Of a DNA stretch of 64,000 nucleotides, positions 55,444-64,000 are shown piece after piece. The notes under the pieces were generated by a model. It was not told where the DNA came from and did no database searches. It was given only the letters and a program-made list of their open reading frames with translations. The stretch comes from an uncultured Tessaracoccus sp. (GTDB lineage: Bacteria; Actinomycetota; Actinomycetes; Propionibacteriales; Propionibacteriaceae): the NCBI RefSeq assembly GCF_943914565.1, contig NZ_CALUCN010000012.1:18974-82973 (forward strand). Direction: 5' to 3'. The position numbers and the translations under genes were made by a program. Position 1 is the first letter of the stretch. Every line of letters starts with the position of its first letter.

Positions 55444-55447
55444 CGGC

Positions 55448-56650
55448 TCAGCGCGCGGCGCGCCGGGGCGCGGCCGGGGGCTCGTCGACGACGGGCAGTT
55501 CGCCGGTGTCGTCGAACATCGCGAACCCGCTACCCGCCACGTCCTCGACGTCGGCCCCGCCTGCGGCTGCGGGCCGGTGTCGGATGCGGCGCACCATCAC
55601 CACGGTGAGCGCGATCGCCACGCCGCCGACGGCGGCCAGACCGCCCAGGAACCAGCCCAGGATCGCGCCCGCGCCGCTGCCCGACGCGGGCGTCGTCGGG
55701 TGCGCGACGGCCGCCACCGCGTCGGAGGGCGCATCCGTCGCGACGGGGGTCTCGGCGGGCGCGGACTCCTGCGGCGTCGCAGAGGCCGACGGCGTGGCGG
55801 TGCTCACTGGGCGGTGCTGCACGGTGAGCGCGACGGTGGCCTCGGCGCCCGGGTACGTCCCGGCCCCGTCGAAGCGCAGGGTGAGCGGGTGGGAGCCCTT
55901 GGCCTCGACGGGGATCTCGTAGTACGTGGTGAACGCCCCGTTGCCGTCGGTGACCGCGTAGGACTCCTCGACCTCGCCGAGCTCGTCGTAGAGGAGGATG
56001 CCGGCGTCGGTCAGGGGCGCGCCGTCGGGCGCGGTGAGGGCGCCGGTGATCGCGACGAGCTCGCCGTTGACCGGGGTCGGGGTGCGGGTCCTCGCCGTGA
56101 GGGTGGTGGTGCTCGGCGTCGTCGGGCCGCCAGCGGTGGGGGCCGCGTCGGGCGCAGGGGGCGCGGCGGGCGCGGGGGTGTCGTCGGTGCCGGGCGCGGG
56201 CTCCGGGGCGGGCGTGGGGGCGGCGGCCCTCGTCGCGGCGAGCTGGACGGTGCCCGAGGCCATGGCCGGGGGATGGCGGCGGTCGCCGGCGTAGCCCACG
56301 ACGACGATCGCGTGGCTCGCGTCACCCGGTGCGGTGAACTGCAGCTCGAAGTGGCCGTTGCCCTTCGTCGTCGCCTCGCCGACGGTGTGGGCGTTGAACC
56401 GCACGGTGACCGGCGCGCGCTTGATCGGGCGGTCGCGGGTGTCGGCCAGCGTCCCGGCGACGCGCACCTCGCGCCCGCTGCTCGAGACGGAGACCTCGAG
56501 GCGTGACCCGACGGCGTGCGCGGGTGCGGTGAGCAGCATGAGGCAGGCGCTGAGCAGCACGAGTGCCCAGCTCGTCCGGGTTCTGGCTGACCGAGTAATG
56601 GGTGTCTCCCGTCGTCGGGGATGCGAAGTTGCTGAAGAACTCTCATCCAA
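55448..56650 (-). CDS. Exported Ig-like repeat protein with C-terminal membrane anchor
   Basis: A 400-residue surface protein. A signal peptide with late cleavage (SWALVLLSACLMLLTAPAHA, about residues 27-46). Ig/carboxypeptidase-regulatory-like beta domain 1 (about 50-135, SVSSSGREVRVAGTLADTRD). A long Ala/Pro/Thr linker. Beta domain 2 (about 185-280, VNGELVAITGALTAPDGAPL). A second linker, then one membrane helix (ILGWFLGGLAAVGGVAIALT) and a cytoplasmic tail. No ATG is in position; TTG 56650 is the best start visible, so the 5' end is uncertain. It converges on the KDPG-like gene with a 4-bp gap. Function unknown, perhaps adhesion or cell wall. Confidence 0.65.
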   Translation of the reverse strand: MDESSSATSHPRRRETPITRSARTRTSWALVLLSACLMLLTAPAHAVGSRLEVSVSSSGREVRVAGTLADTRDRPIKRAPVTVRFNAHTVGEATTKGNGHFELQFTAPGDASHAIVVVGYAGDRRHPPAMASGTVQLAATRAAAPTPAPEPAPGTDDTPAPAAPPAPDAAPTAGGPTTPSTTTLTARTRTPTPVNGELVAITGALTAPDGAPLTDAGILLYDELGEVEESYAVTDGNGAFTTYYEIPVEAKGSHPLTLRFDGAGTYPGAEATVALTVQHRPVSTATPSASATPQESAPAETPVATDAPSDAVAAVAHPTTPASGSGAGAILGWFLGGLAAVGGVAIALTVVMVRRIRHRPAAAGGADVEDVAGSGFAMFDDTGELPVVDEPPAAPRRAAR

Positions 56651-56762
56651 TCACAGGATGACCTTACCGTCGAGATCCCGAATCATCGCACGGGGCCGCG
56701 GTGAGGGCTTGCACTTGCTCGAAAAATCCTGAATACTGCCTGAGAGATTCTAAGGGAGGAGT

Positions 56763-57866
56763 GTGGTGGCGGACCATCCACGACACGCACTGGACCTCGG
56801 CGACGAGCCGGGCTCCGGCAGGCGTCCGCGTCGCTGGCTGCACGCCGGCGCCACGTGGGCGGCGGCCGCGCTGGTCGTCGCCGGCACGCTCGTGGGCACG
56901 TTCACCCTCGGCTCGACGGTGCGTGGCGCCACCGAGTACACGGACCCGAGCGCCGTGATGTCGGCCGAGCCGCCCACCCGTCGCCCCGACCGGCACACCG
57001 TCCGCCCCGGGCTCCCCACCGACATCCCGACCGATGCCGCGTCCACCCCCAGCCGCACCCCCGACGAGGGCGCGACCCCCACGGACCGCCCCACCCGCGC
57101 CACGTCCCGGCCAGCCCAGGCGTCGTCGCGCCCGGCCAGCCCCTCGTCGGCGCCCTCGAGCGCACCGACGAGCGCGAGCCCGACCCCCATTCCCAGCGCG
57201 AGCCCGACCCCGTCGCCGTCCCCGTCGACGGAGGAGGTGCCGGACTTGGGCGAGGTGATCGGCAAGCGCTGGACCAAGCGCCCGGTCAACGTCCGTTCCG
57301 GCCCCGGCACGAACTTCGGCGTCGTCACCACCCTCAGCGAGGGCGTCGAGGTGGCGGTGACGAACGTCGTCGTCGACGGGCGCTGGCAGCAGGTGCAGGT
57401 CGACGACGAGGTGGGCTTCATCTCCGCGAAGTACCTCGCCGAGCGCGCCCCGAGCCCGAGCGAGTCCGCCTCACCGACGGACCCCGAGTCAGTCGACGAG
57501 GACGGGATCTCGACGCGCCCGTGCAAGGCCGCAGCCGACGTCGAGGACGGGCTGACCCCGCGCGCGGTCGACGTGCTGCGCGCGGTGTGCAACGAGTTCC
57601 CCAACGTCTCCGACTACGGCGGCGCCCGCAACGACGACGGCTACCACGGCTCGGGCCGGGCCATCGACGTGATGATCTCCGGCGAGGCCGGCTGGGAGAT
57701 CGCGGAGTGGGTCCGCGACAACAGCGACGAACTCGGCGCGATCGAGGTCATCTACGCGCAGAAGATCTGGACCCGCCAGCGCAGCGACGAGGGCTGGCGC
57801 TCGATGCGCGACCGCGGCGACGACACCGCCAACCACTACGACCACGTGCACATCAGCGTCCGCTGA
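56763..57866 (+). CDS. Membrane-anchored SH3b-domain protein with ARB_07466-like C-terminus
   Basis: A 367-residue protein. A short cytoplasmic start, then one membrane helix (about 27-48, AGATWAAAALVVAGTLVG), a Ser/Pro/Thr-rich spacer (about 60-155), an SH3b domain (about 160-228, VNVRSGPGTNFGVVTTLSEG and VGFISAKYLAERA), and a C-terminal D,D-peptidase-like domain (about 255-367, VLRAVCNEFPNVSDYGGARN, HGSGRAIDVMISG, HYDHVHISVR) with His and Asp positions like M15/ARB_07466 proteins. It is likely involved in cell-wall binding or remodelling. GTG 56763 has a strong AAGGGAGGA site; GTG 56766 is next in frame. Confidence 0.82.
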   Translation: MVADHPRHALDLGDEPGSGRRPRRWLHAGATWAAAALVVAGTLVGTFTLGSTVRGATEYTDPSAVMSAEPPTRRPDRHTVRPGLPTDIPTDAASTPSRTPDEGATPTDRPTRATSRPAQASSRPASPSSAPSSAPTSASPTPIPSASPTPSPSPSTEEVPDLGEVIGKRWTKRPVNVRSGPGTNFGVVTTLSEGVEVAVTNVVVDGRWQQVQVDDEVGFISAKYLAERAPSPSESASPTDPESVDEDGISTRPCKAAADVEDGLTPRAVDVLRAVCNEFPNVSDYGGARNDDGYHGSGRAIDVMISGEAGWEIAEWVRDNSDELGAIEVIYAQKIWTRQRSDEGWRSMRDRGDDTANHYDHVHISVR

Positions 57867-57912
57867 AACCCGCGCGTGCCCGCCGGCTCGCGAACGCCGT
57901 AGGCTGGGGGCC

Positions 57913-59578
<1,666 letters not shown>

Positions 59579-59586
<8 letters not shown>

Positions 59587-60199
59587 GAGGTTGGCGCGCC
59601 TCGTCGGCGGAGGCATCGTCGTCGGGGCGCTCGCCGTGCTCTGCGCGCTCGGGCACGTCGTCGTCGCGGCGTGGGGGCGGGTGACGTCCGCACAGGACGC
59701 GCCCCCGCGTCCGGTCGCGATCGTGCTCGGCGCGAAGGCGGACCCGGGACGCCCGTCGGCGTTCCTCGCCGCACGGCTCGACGTCGCCGTCGAGCTGCAC
59801 CGACGGGGCAGCGTCGAGCGGGTGCTCGTGAGCGGCGACGGGCGGCCGGCCTCGCACGACGAGCCCGGCGTGATGCGCCGGTACCTCGAGGAGCGCGGTG
59901 TGCCCGCCGACGCGATCGTCGAGGACCCGGCTGGCTACGACACCTACGACACCTGCCTGCACGCCCGCGAGACCTACGGCGTCACCCGGGCCCTCGTCGT
60001 GACGCAGGACTACCACGTGCGACGAGCGGTCACCATCTGCCGCGCGCTCGGCGTGGACGCGGTCGGCGTCGAGGACCGGACCATGATGACGACGTGGCCC
60101 GTCAACTGGACCAAGGGCGTCCTGCGCGAGGGGCTCGCGAACCTCAAGATGGAGCTTGACCTCCTCACTCGGCGCGACCCCGCGGGCGGGTTGGAATGA
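59579..60199 (+). CDS. DUF218 family membrane protein (SanA/YdcF-like)
   Basis: A 206-residue protein with one N-terminal membrane helix (about residues 10-31) and an external DUF218 domain. VAIVLGAKADPGRPSAFLAA, RVLVSGDGRPASHDEPGVMR, AIVEDPAGYDTYDTCLHARE and VVTQDYHVRRAVTICRALG are the conserved blocks. SanA/ElyC relatives affect envelope integrity and antibiotic sensitivity; the reaction is unknown. GTG 59579 overlaps the pgi stop by 8 bp; TTG 59591, with AGGAGG before it, is an alternative start. Confidence 0.85.
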
Positions 60200-60218
60200 C
60201 GGCGTGAGGAGCACCACC

Positions 60219-61703
60219 ATGCAACACGAACTGGACCAGGCCACGAAGGCCAACGACGCCCTGCTGCGCACCCGCGACGACCGCTGGTACCCGACGTTCC
60301 ACATCGCCGCGCGCGCCGGCTGGATCAACGACCCCAACGGCCTCTGCCACTTCGACGGACGCCACCACGTGTTCTTCCAGCATCACCCCGCGAGCACCCT
60401 GTGGGGGCCGATGCACTGGGGCCACGTCTCGAGCGCGGACCTCGTCACGTGGCGACGCGAACCGCTCGCGCTCGCGCCCAGCCTCCCGGAGGACGCGGAC
60501 GGGGTGTTCTCCGGGTCGGCGGTCGTCGCCGACGACGGGCTGCTCCGGCTGTTCTACACCGGCAACGTCTGGGGCCCCGACGGCAAGGACCACCCCGGCG
60601 GCCGGCAGTGCCAGATGCTCGCCACCTCCCGCGACGGCGTGACGTTCGAGAAGCGCGGTGTCGTCGTCGAGTCCCCCGGGCTCGCCGACTTCCGCGACCC
60701 GAAGGTCTGGCGTCGCGACGGCCGTTGGTGGATGGTGCTCGGCGTCCGCTCGGCCGAGGACCGCGGCCAGGTGTGGCTGTACTCGTCGACGGACCTCGAG
60801 CGCTGGACGTTCGAGCGGGTCACGTACGAGGACCCCGACCCGGACGTCTACATGGTCGAGTGCCCGGACCTGTTCGAGCTCGACGGGAAGTGGGTGCTCC
60901 TCTACGGGCCCATGACCACGGCGCGGCCCACCGGCTACGCGTTCCGCAACGGGCACAACTGCGGCTACGTCGTGGGCGACTGGTCCCCGGAGACCGGCTT
61001 CGTCGCCGAGACGACGCTGCGGCCCATCGACTGGGGCCACGAGTTCTACGCACCGCAGACCTACCTCGCGCCCGACGGGCGCCGGATCATGGTGGGCTGG
61101 ATGGGCGGCTTCACGCTGCCGCTCGCCAGCCAGCGCGACGACGGTTGGAGCGGCCAGCTCGCCGTCGCCCGGGAGCTCTCGCTCACTCCCGACGGGCCGT
61201 TGCGGGCCGTGCCGATCCGCGAGCTGACCGCGCTCCGCCGCGGCTCCCGCGACCTCGGCGCCTGCACGCTCGCGCCCGACGAGGAGCGGGTGATCGCCGA
61301 GGGCGACGACGGCGTCGAGATCGAGCTCGAGATCGACCTCTCCCGCACGACGGCGGAGCAGGTGGGCCTCAACGTCCACCGCACCGGCGCCGGCCGCTCG
61401 ACGTGGGTCGGCTTCGACGCGCTCGCCCGGCGGGTCGTGCTCGACCGGCGCACCGTCGGCACCATGAACGCCGGCTACCGCTCGGCCCCCGTCGGCGACG
61501 TGGACCAGCTCCGGCTGCGCGTGCTGGTGGACCGCGGATCGGTCGAGGTGTTCGTGGGCGACGGGGACGCGGCGGTGAGCTCGCTCAGCTTCCCCGCCGA
61601 CGGGCCACGCAGCGTCTCGCTCGCCGCGGCAATGGGCGAGGCGACGATCTCCTCGCTCGCCGTGCACCGCCTCGGCACGATCTGGGCCGAGCCGGACCGC
61701 TGA
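60219..61703 (+). CDS. scrB: Sucrose-6-phosphate hydrolase / beta-fructofuranosidase (GH32)
   Basis: A 494-residue GH32 enzyme hydrolysing sucrose(-6-phosphate) or fructosides. The catalytic nucleophile Asp is in WINDPNGL near residue 38, the transition-state stabiliser is FRDPKVW near 160, and the acid/base Glu is in MVECPDLFEL near 213. A beta-propeller precedes a C-terminal beta-sandwich (residues about 350-494). There is no signal peptide, so it is cytoplasmic and probably acts on phosphorylated or imported sucrose, but no PTS or ABC sugar transporter is next to it. ATG 60219 has GAGGAG upstream. Confidence 0.92.
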   Translation: MQHELDQATKANDALLRTRDDRWYPTFHIAARAGWINDPNGLCHFDGRHHVFFQHHPASTLWGPMHWGHVSSADLVTWRREPLALAPSLPEDADGVFSGSAVVADDGLLRLFYTGNVWGPDGKDHPGGRQCQMLATSRDGVTFEKRGVVVESPGLADFRDPKVWRRDGRWWMVLGVRSAEDRGQVWLYSSTDLERWTFERVTYEDPDPDVYMVECPDLFELDGKWVLLYGPMTTARPTGYAFRNGHNCGYVVGDWSPETGFVAETTLRPIDWGHEFYAPQTYLAPDGRRIMVGWMGGFTLPLASQRDDGWSGQLAVARELSLTPDGPLRAVPIRELTALRRGSRDLGACTLAPDEERVIAEGDDGVEIELEIDLSRTTAEQVGLNVHRTGAGRSTWVGFDALARRVVLDRRTVGTMNAGYRSAPVGDVDQLRLRVLVDRGSVEVFVGDGDAAVSSLSFPADGPRSVSLAAAMGEATISSLAVHRLGTIWAEPDR

Positions 61704-61750
61704 CTGACCCGGGCCGGGCCGGGCTCGGCGGTGGGACGAGTGTTCCTGGT

Positions 61751-61827
61751 GTGGCACGAAACGCCGTGTCCAGCGTGGCAGAGGGCTTGAAATGGGGCTG
61801 ACGATGGGTTCACGCGGCGTTTCGTGC
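61751..61827. repeat. Palindromic repeat, copy 7 (diverged centre)
   Basis: Left arm 61751-61766 and right arm 61815-61827 match the family; the 48-bp centre is unrelated to the other copies and lacks the inner hairpin. It lies between scrB and ugd, 46 kb from copy 6, showing that the family is dispersed. The rest of the gap (61704-61945) holds only the hairpin at 61860-61887. Confidence 0.85.
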
Positions 61828-61859
61828 TCGGTCGGGGCGGCGCGGGGTGGGCAGTGGAG

Positions 61860-61887
61860 ACCTGTGCCGCGTCTGCGCCGCACAGGT
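61860..61887. repeat. Hairpin ACCTGTGC/GCACAGGT
   Basis: 8-bp perfect arms with a 12-nt loop. The same stem core is found in the hairpin at 5928-5963. Both lie 30-60 bp to the right of an 80-bp palindrome copy. Confidence 0.65.
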
Positions 61888-61945
61888 TGCCATCACCCGG
61901 CGCCGGGATCCCCGACGGAGGCGCGCCCCCGTCGGGACGCTGCGG

Positions 61946-63283
61946 TCACCAGTGGGAGACGCGGCGCCCCATGCCGATGTAGTTCCAGCCGGCGTCGGAC
62001 CAGGCCTTCGGGTCGAGGACGTTGCGGCCGTCGATGATGTTCGGCGAGCCGACCTTCTCGATGAGCCGGGCCGGGTCGAGTTCCAGGAACTGCCGCCACG
62101 GCGTGAGCAGCATCACGACGTCGGCCCCGTCGACCGCCTCGTCGACGGTGTCGGGCACGTTGAGGTCCGGGCGGCGCTCGCGCAGCGCGGGGCCGGCGGC
62201 GGGGTCGACGACGGCGAGCTCGGCTCCGTGGGCCCACAGCCGCGTCGCGATGTCGAGGGCGGGGGAGTCGCGCAGGTCGTCGGTCTCGGGCTTGAACGTG
62301 ATGCCGAGCACCGCTACCTTCTTGCCGACGAGCCGGCCCTTGACCGCGTCGTGCGCGAGCTGGACCGCGGCGTCGCGGCGGCGCAGGTTGATCGCGTCGA
62401 CCTCGCGCAGGAACGTCAGCGCCTGGTCGACGCCGAGCTCGCCCGCGCGGGCCATGAAGGCGCGGATGTCCTTCGGCAGGCAGCCCCCGCCGAAGCCGAT
62501 GCCGGCCTGCAGGAACTTCCGCCCGATCCGGTCGTCGTGGCCGATCGCCTCCGCGAGGCGGGTGACGTCGCCGCCGGTGGCGTCACAGAGCTCGGCCATC
62601 GCGTTGATGAACGAGATCTTCGTCGCGAGGAACGAGTTGGCGGCCACCTTCACGAGCTCGGCGGTGGGGTAGTTCGCCACCACGAGCGGGGAGCCGGCGG
62701 CGAGCGGTGTGGCGTAGCACTCGTCGAGCATCGCCTTGGCGCGGGCGCCGTCGGCGGGGTCCTCGGGGAGCCCGTAGACGATGCGGTCGGGGGAGAGGGT
62801 GTCCTCGACGGCGTGTCCCTCGCGCAGGAACTCCGGGTTCCACGCCAGCAGGAACGGGCGGCCCGACTCTGCGAGGCGCTCCGCGATGCACTTCGCGGTG
62901 CCGACGGGCACCGTCGACTTGCCTGCGACGAGGGCCGGGGCGTCGTCGGAGGTGTGGGCGTGTGCGAGGATCGTGTCGACGGCGGCGTCGACGTAGCGCA
63001 TGTCCGCGGCGATGTGCCCTTGCCGCTGCGGGGTGCCGACGGCGATGAAGTGGATCTGCGCGTCGGCGATCTCGGTGGGGTCCGTGGTGAAGCGCAGGCG
63101 CTCGCCGACGTGGCGCTCGAGCAGCTCGGGCAGCCCCTCCTCGTGGAACGGCGCGACGCCGCGGGAGAGCTTGGCGACCTTCTCCTCGTCGACGTCCAGC
63201 CCGACGACCTCGTGGCCGAGCTCCGCCATGCTCGCCGCGTGCACGGCCCCCAGGTACCCACAACCGATCACTGAAATGCGCAT
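61946..63283 (-). CDS. ugd: UDP-glucose 6-dehydrogenase
   Basis: Makes UDP-glucuronate from UDP-glucose with two NAD+, feeding capsule or cell-wall polysaccharide synthesis. A 445-residue protein. NAD site SVIGCGYLGAVHAASMAELG at residue 4 on, catalytic Cys in GFGGGCLPKDIRAF near residue 266, Lys/Asn in AANSFLATKISFINAMAELC, and a C-terminal UDP-binding domain (TFKPETDDLRDSPALDIATR). ATG 63283 follows TAGGCT (complement of 63291-63296) by 7 nt, so it is probably leaderless. No capsule gene cluster is adjacent in the window. Confidence 0.96.
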   Translation of the reverse strand: MRISVIGCGYLGAVHAASMAELGHEVVGLDVDEEKVAKLSRGVAPFHEEGLPELLERHVGERLRFTTDPTEIADAQIHFIAVGTPQRQGHIAADMRYVDAAVDTILAHAHTSDDAPALVAGKSTVPVGTAKCIAERLAESGRPFLLAWNPEFLREGHAVEDTLSPDRIVYGLPEDPADGARAKAMLDECYATPLAAGSPLVVANYPTAELVKVAANSFLATKISFINAMAELCDATGGDVTRLAEAIGHDDRIGRKFLQAGIGFGGGCLPKDIRAFMARAGELGVDQALTFLREVDAINLRRRDAAVQLAHDAVKGRLVGKKVAVLGITFKPETDDLRDSPALDIATRLWAHGAELAVVDPAAGPALRERRPDLNVPDTVDEAVDGADVVMLLTPWRQFLELDPARLIEKVGSPNIIDGRNVLDPKAWSDAGWNYIGMGRRVSHW

Positions 63284-63527
63284 GCCCCGAAGCCTAGCGA
63301 GGCCGCGATGGGCGCGCCCCGGGCGCGGCGAAACGGGTCCGCCGCGTCGAGTGGTTCGCCGGGGCAGATCGGCGAGTGCCGAGGCGGAGCGCCGGTGTAT
63401 CGAGACGGCGTCAGAACGCGCAGGGACTCACTGCAGCACCACGACCCCGCGGGCCTGTGGCCGGCGGGGTGATGCGGTGGGTCGAGGGGCGAAAGGACTG
63501 AGAATGCAGGTGTGGGGCGTTGCGAGG

Positions 63528-64000
63528 TCAGGCGGCGCGGGCTCGGTCTGGTGGTGGCTCGTACTCCGGGGGTGCTTGTGGTGGTAGCTCGGGGATGGGT
63601 GCCACCGGGATGTCCGGTGTTTTCGTTCTCACCGTGCCTTGGCCGGTGACGAGGTATTCGAATCCCATGGGGGATGCCCAGTGGAAGGTGCCCGGCTCTG
63701 GCTGGTCAGCCCGCCAGTGGCCGGCGGTCTTCGCCCGGTGGGCGGTGCGCTCCAAGGGCCCGAGATTGGCCATCGACGTGGGGCCGGCGCGGCCGGTGGG
63801 GTCGTAGGCGATGGTGTGGTCGATGTCGCAGCGTCTCGCCGAGGTGGCTGAGTACGGGAACACCGAGCGCGGGTTGCGCACCGACAGTGCCAGCCGCTGC
63901 GCTGCGGTGGGCTCGTGTCCGGTGGCGTCGGGGATCATGTTCGGATCGAGCACCGGGCGCACGGTCACTTTCGACCCGGCGAGGAAGCTGGGAAGGGTGT
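63528..64000 (-). CDS. HNH endonuclease / DUF222 family protein, partial (C-terminus only)
   Basis: The frame is open from the window edge to the stop at 63528, about 157 codons. It contains the HNH core RRCDIDHTIAYDPTG and NLGPLERTAHRAKTAG, with GHWRADQPEPGTFHW after it, the usual C-terminus of the large 13E12/DUF222-HNH family abundant in actinobacteria. A Pro/Glu/Ala-rich tail ends the protein. The N-terminal DUF222 region lies outside the window. These genes are multi-copy and may behave as mobile or repeat-associated nucleases. The gap 63284-63527 holds nothing recognisable besides the ugd promoter. Confidence 0.85.
   Translation of the reverse strand, partial: TLPSFLAGSKVTVRPVLDPNMIPDATGHEPTAAQRLALSVRNPRSVFPYSATSARRCDIDHTIAYDPTGRAGPTSMANLGPLERTAHRAKTAGHWRADQPEPGTFHWASPMGFEYLVTGQGTVRTKTPDIPVAPIPELPPQAPPEYEPPPDRARAA

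Overview
The window is high-GC DNA from an actinobacterium, most likely a member of the Propionibacteriaceae (Tessaracoccus/Arachnia-like). The evidence is the two-subunit methylmalonyl-CoA mutase (mutA-mutB), the coproporphyrin-dependent haem pathway ending in HemQ, the many GTG starts with 4-bp overlaps, and a frequent arrangement of a -10 hexamer exactly 7 nt before the start codon (leaderless mRNAs). The genus is an inference.

Layout. 1-1367: three small minus-strand genes resembling the accessory proteins of type VII (WXG100) secretion. 1486-5540: mutB and mutA. 5541-6526: a gene-free island of palindromic repeats. 6527-12168: a six-gene operon, nrfH-nrfA-TPR-resB-ccsA-thioredoxin, coding for ammonifying cytochrome c nitrite reductase plus its own system II cytochrome c maturation. 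12200-14973: a T/G-rich cassette of four small exported or regulatory genes between two 245-bp direct repeats. 15341-24527: haem biosynthesis, with hemE-hemY-hemCD(fused)-hemB-hemL on the minus strand and hemA-hemH-hemQ diverging on the plus strand, followed by a convergent radical SAM/SPASM gene. 25762-27701: a TM2 protein, a hypothetical and a histidine phosphatase.

27848-27930 is tRNA-Leu(CAG). A mobile element of about 9.5 kb sits in its 3' end between 24-bp direct repeats (27908-27931 and 37437-37460). It codes for a tyrosine integrase, a zinc-finger/HTH protein, an AlpA-like excisionase, a primase-polymerase/helicase, a serine resolvase and several tiny proteins. No capsid, terminase, conjugation or known cargo gene is recognisable, so it looks like a phage-satellite-type or replicating integrative element. 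Two non-coding parts of it are the most unusual sequence in the window: an 89-bp palindrome with GGGTGACG iterons after the replication gene (33372-33460, candidate origin), and an array of about ten non-identical hairpins in 620 bp (35088-35711) that includes a two-copy module with conserved linker and loops but different, still-complementary stems.

37589-40743: a minus-strand operon with two WXG-like proteins and three tandem lipoprotein paralogues, the middle one frameshifted. 40798-44256: a metal ABC transporter behind adjacent DtxR-like and Zur/Fur-like boxes. 44549-53251: a defence island with type I restriction-modification genes (hsdM-rhuM-hsdS-GIY-YIG-hsdR, all overlapping) and an Abi_2 family gene that shares its CTAG stop with hsdR. 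53420-64000: an MFS transporter, a KDPG-aldolase-like protein lacking the Schiff-base lysine, two exported proteins, pgi, a DUF218 protein, a GH32 sucrose hydrolase, ugd and the C-terminus of an HNH/DUF222 protein.

A family of about 80-bp palindromes (arms GTGGCACGAAACGCCG and complement) occurs seven times, only in intergenic gaps, and borders the nrf operon and the 12.5-14.6 kb cassette. No rRNA, CRISPR array, IS transposase or cobalamin riboswitch was seen.
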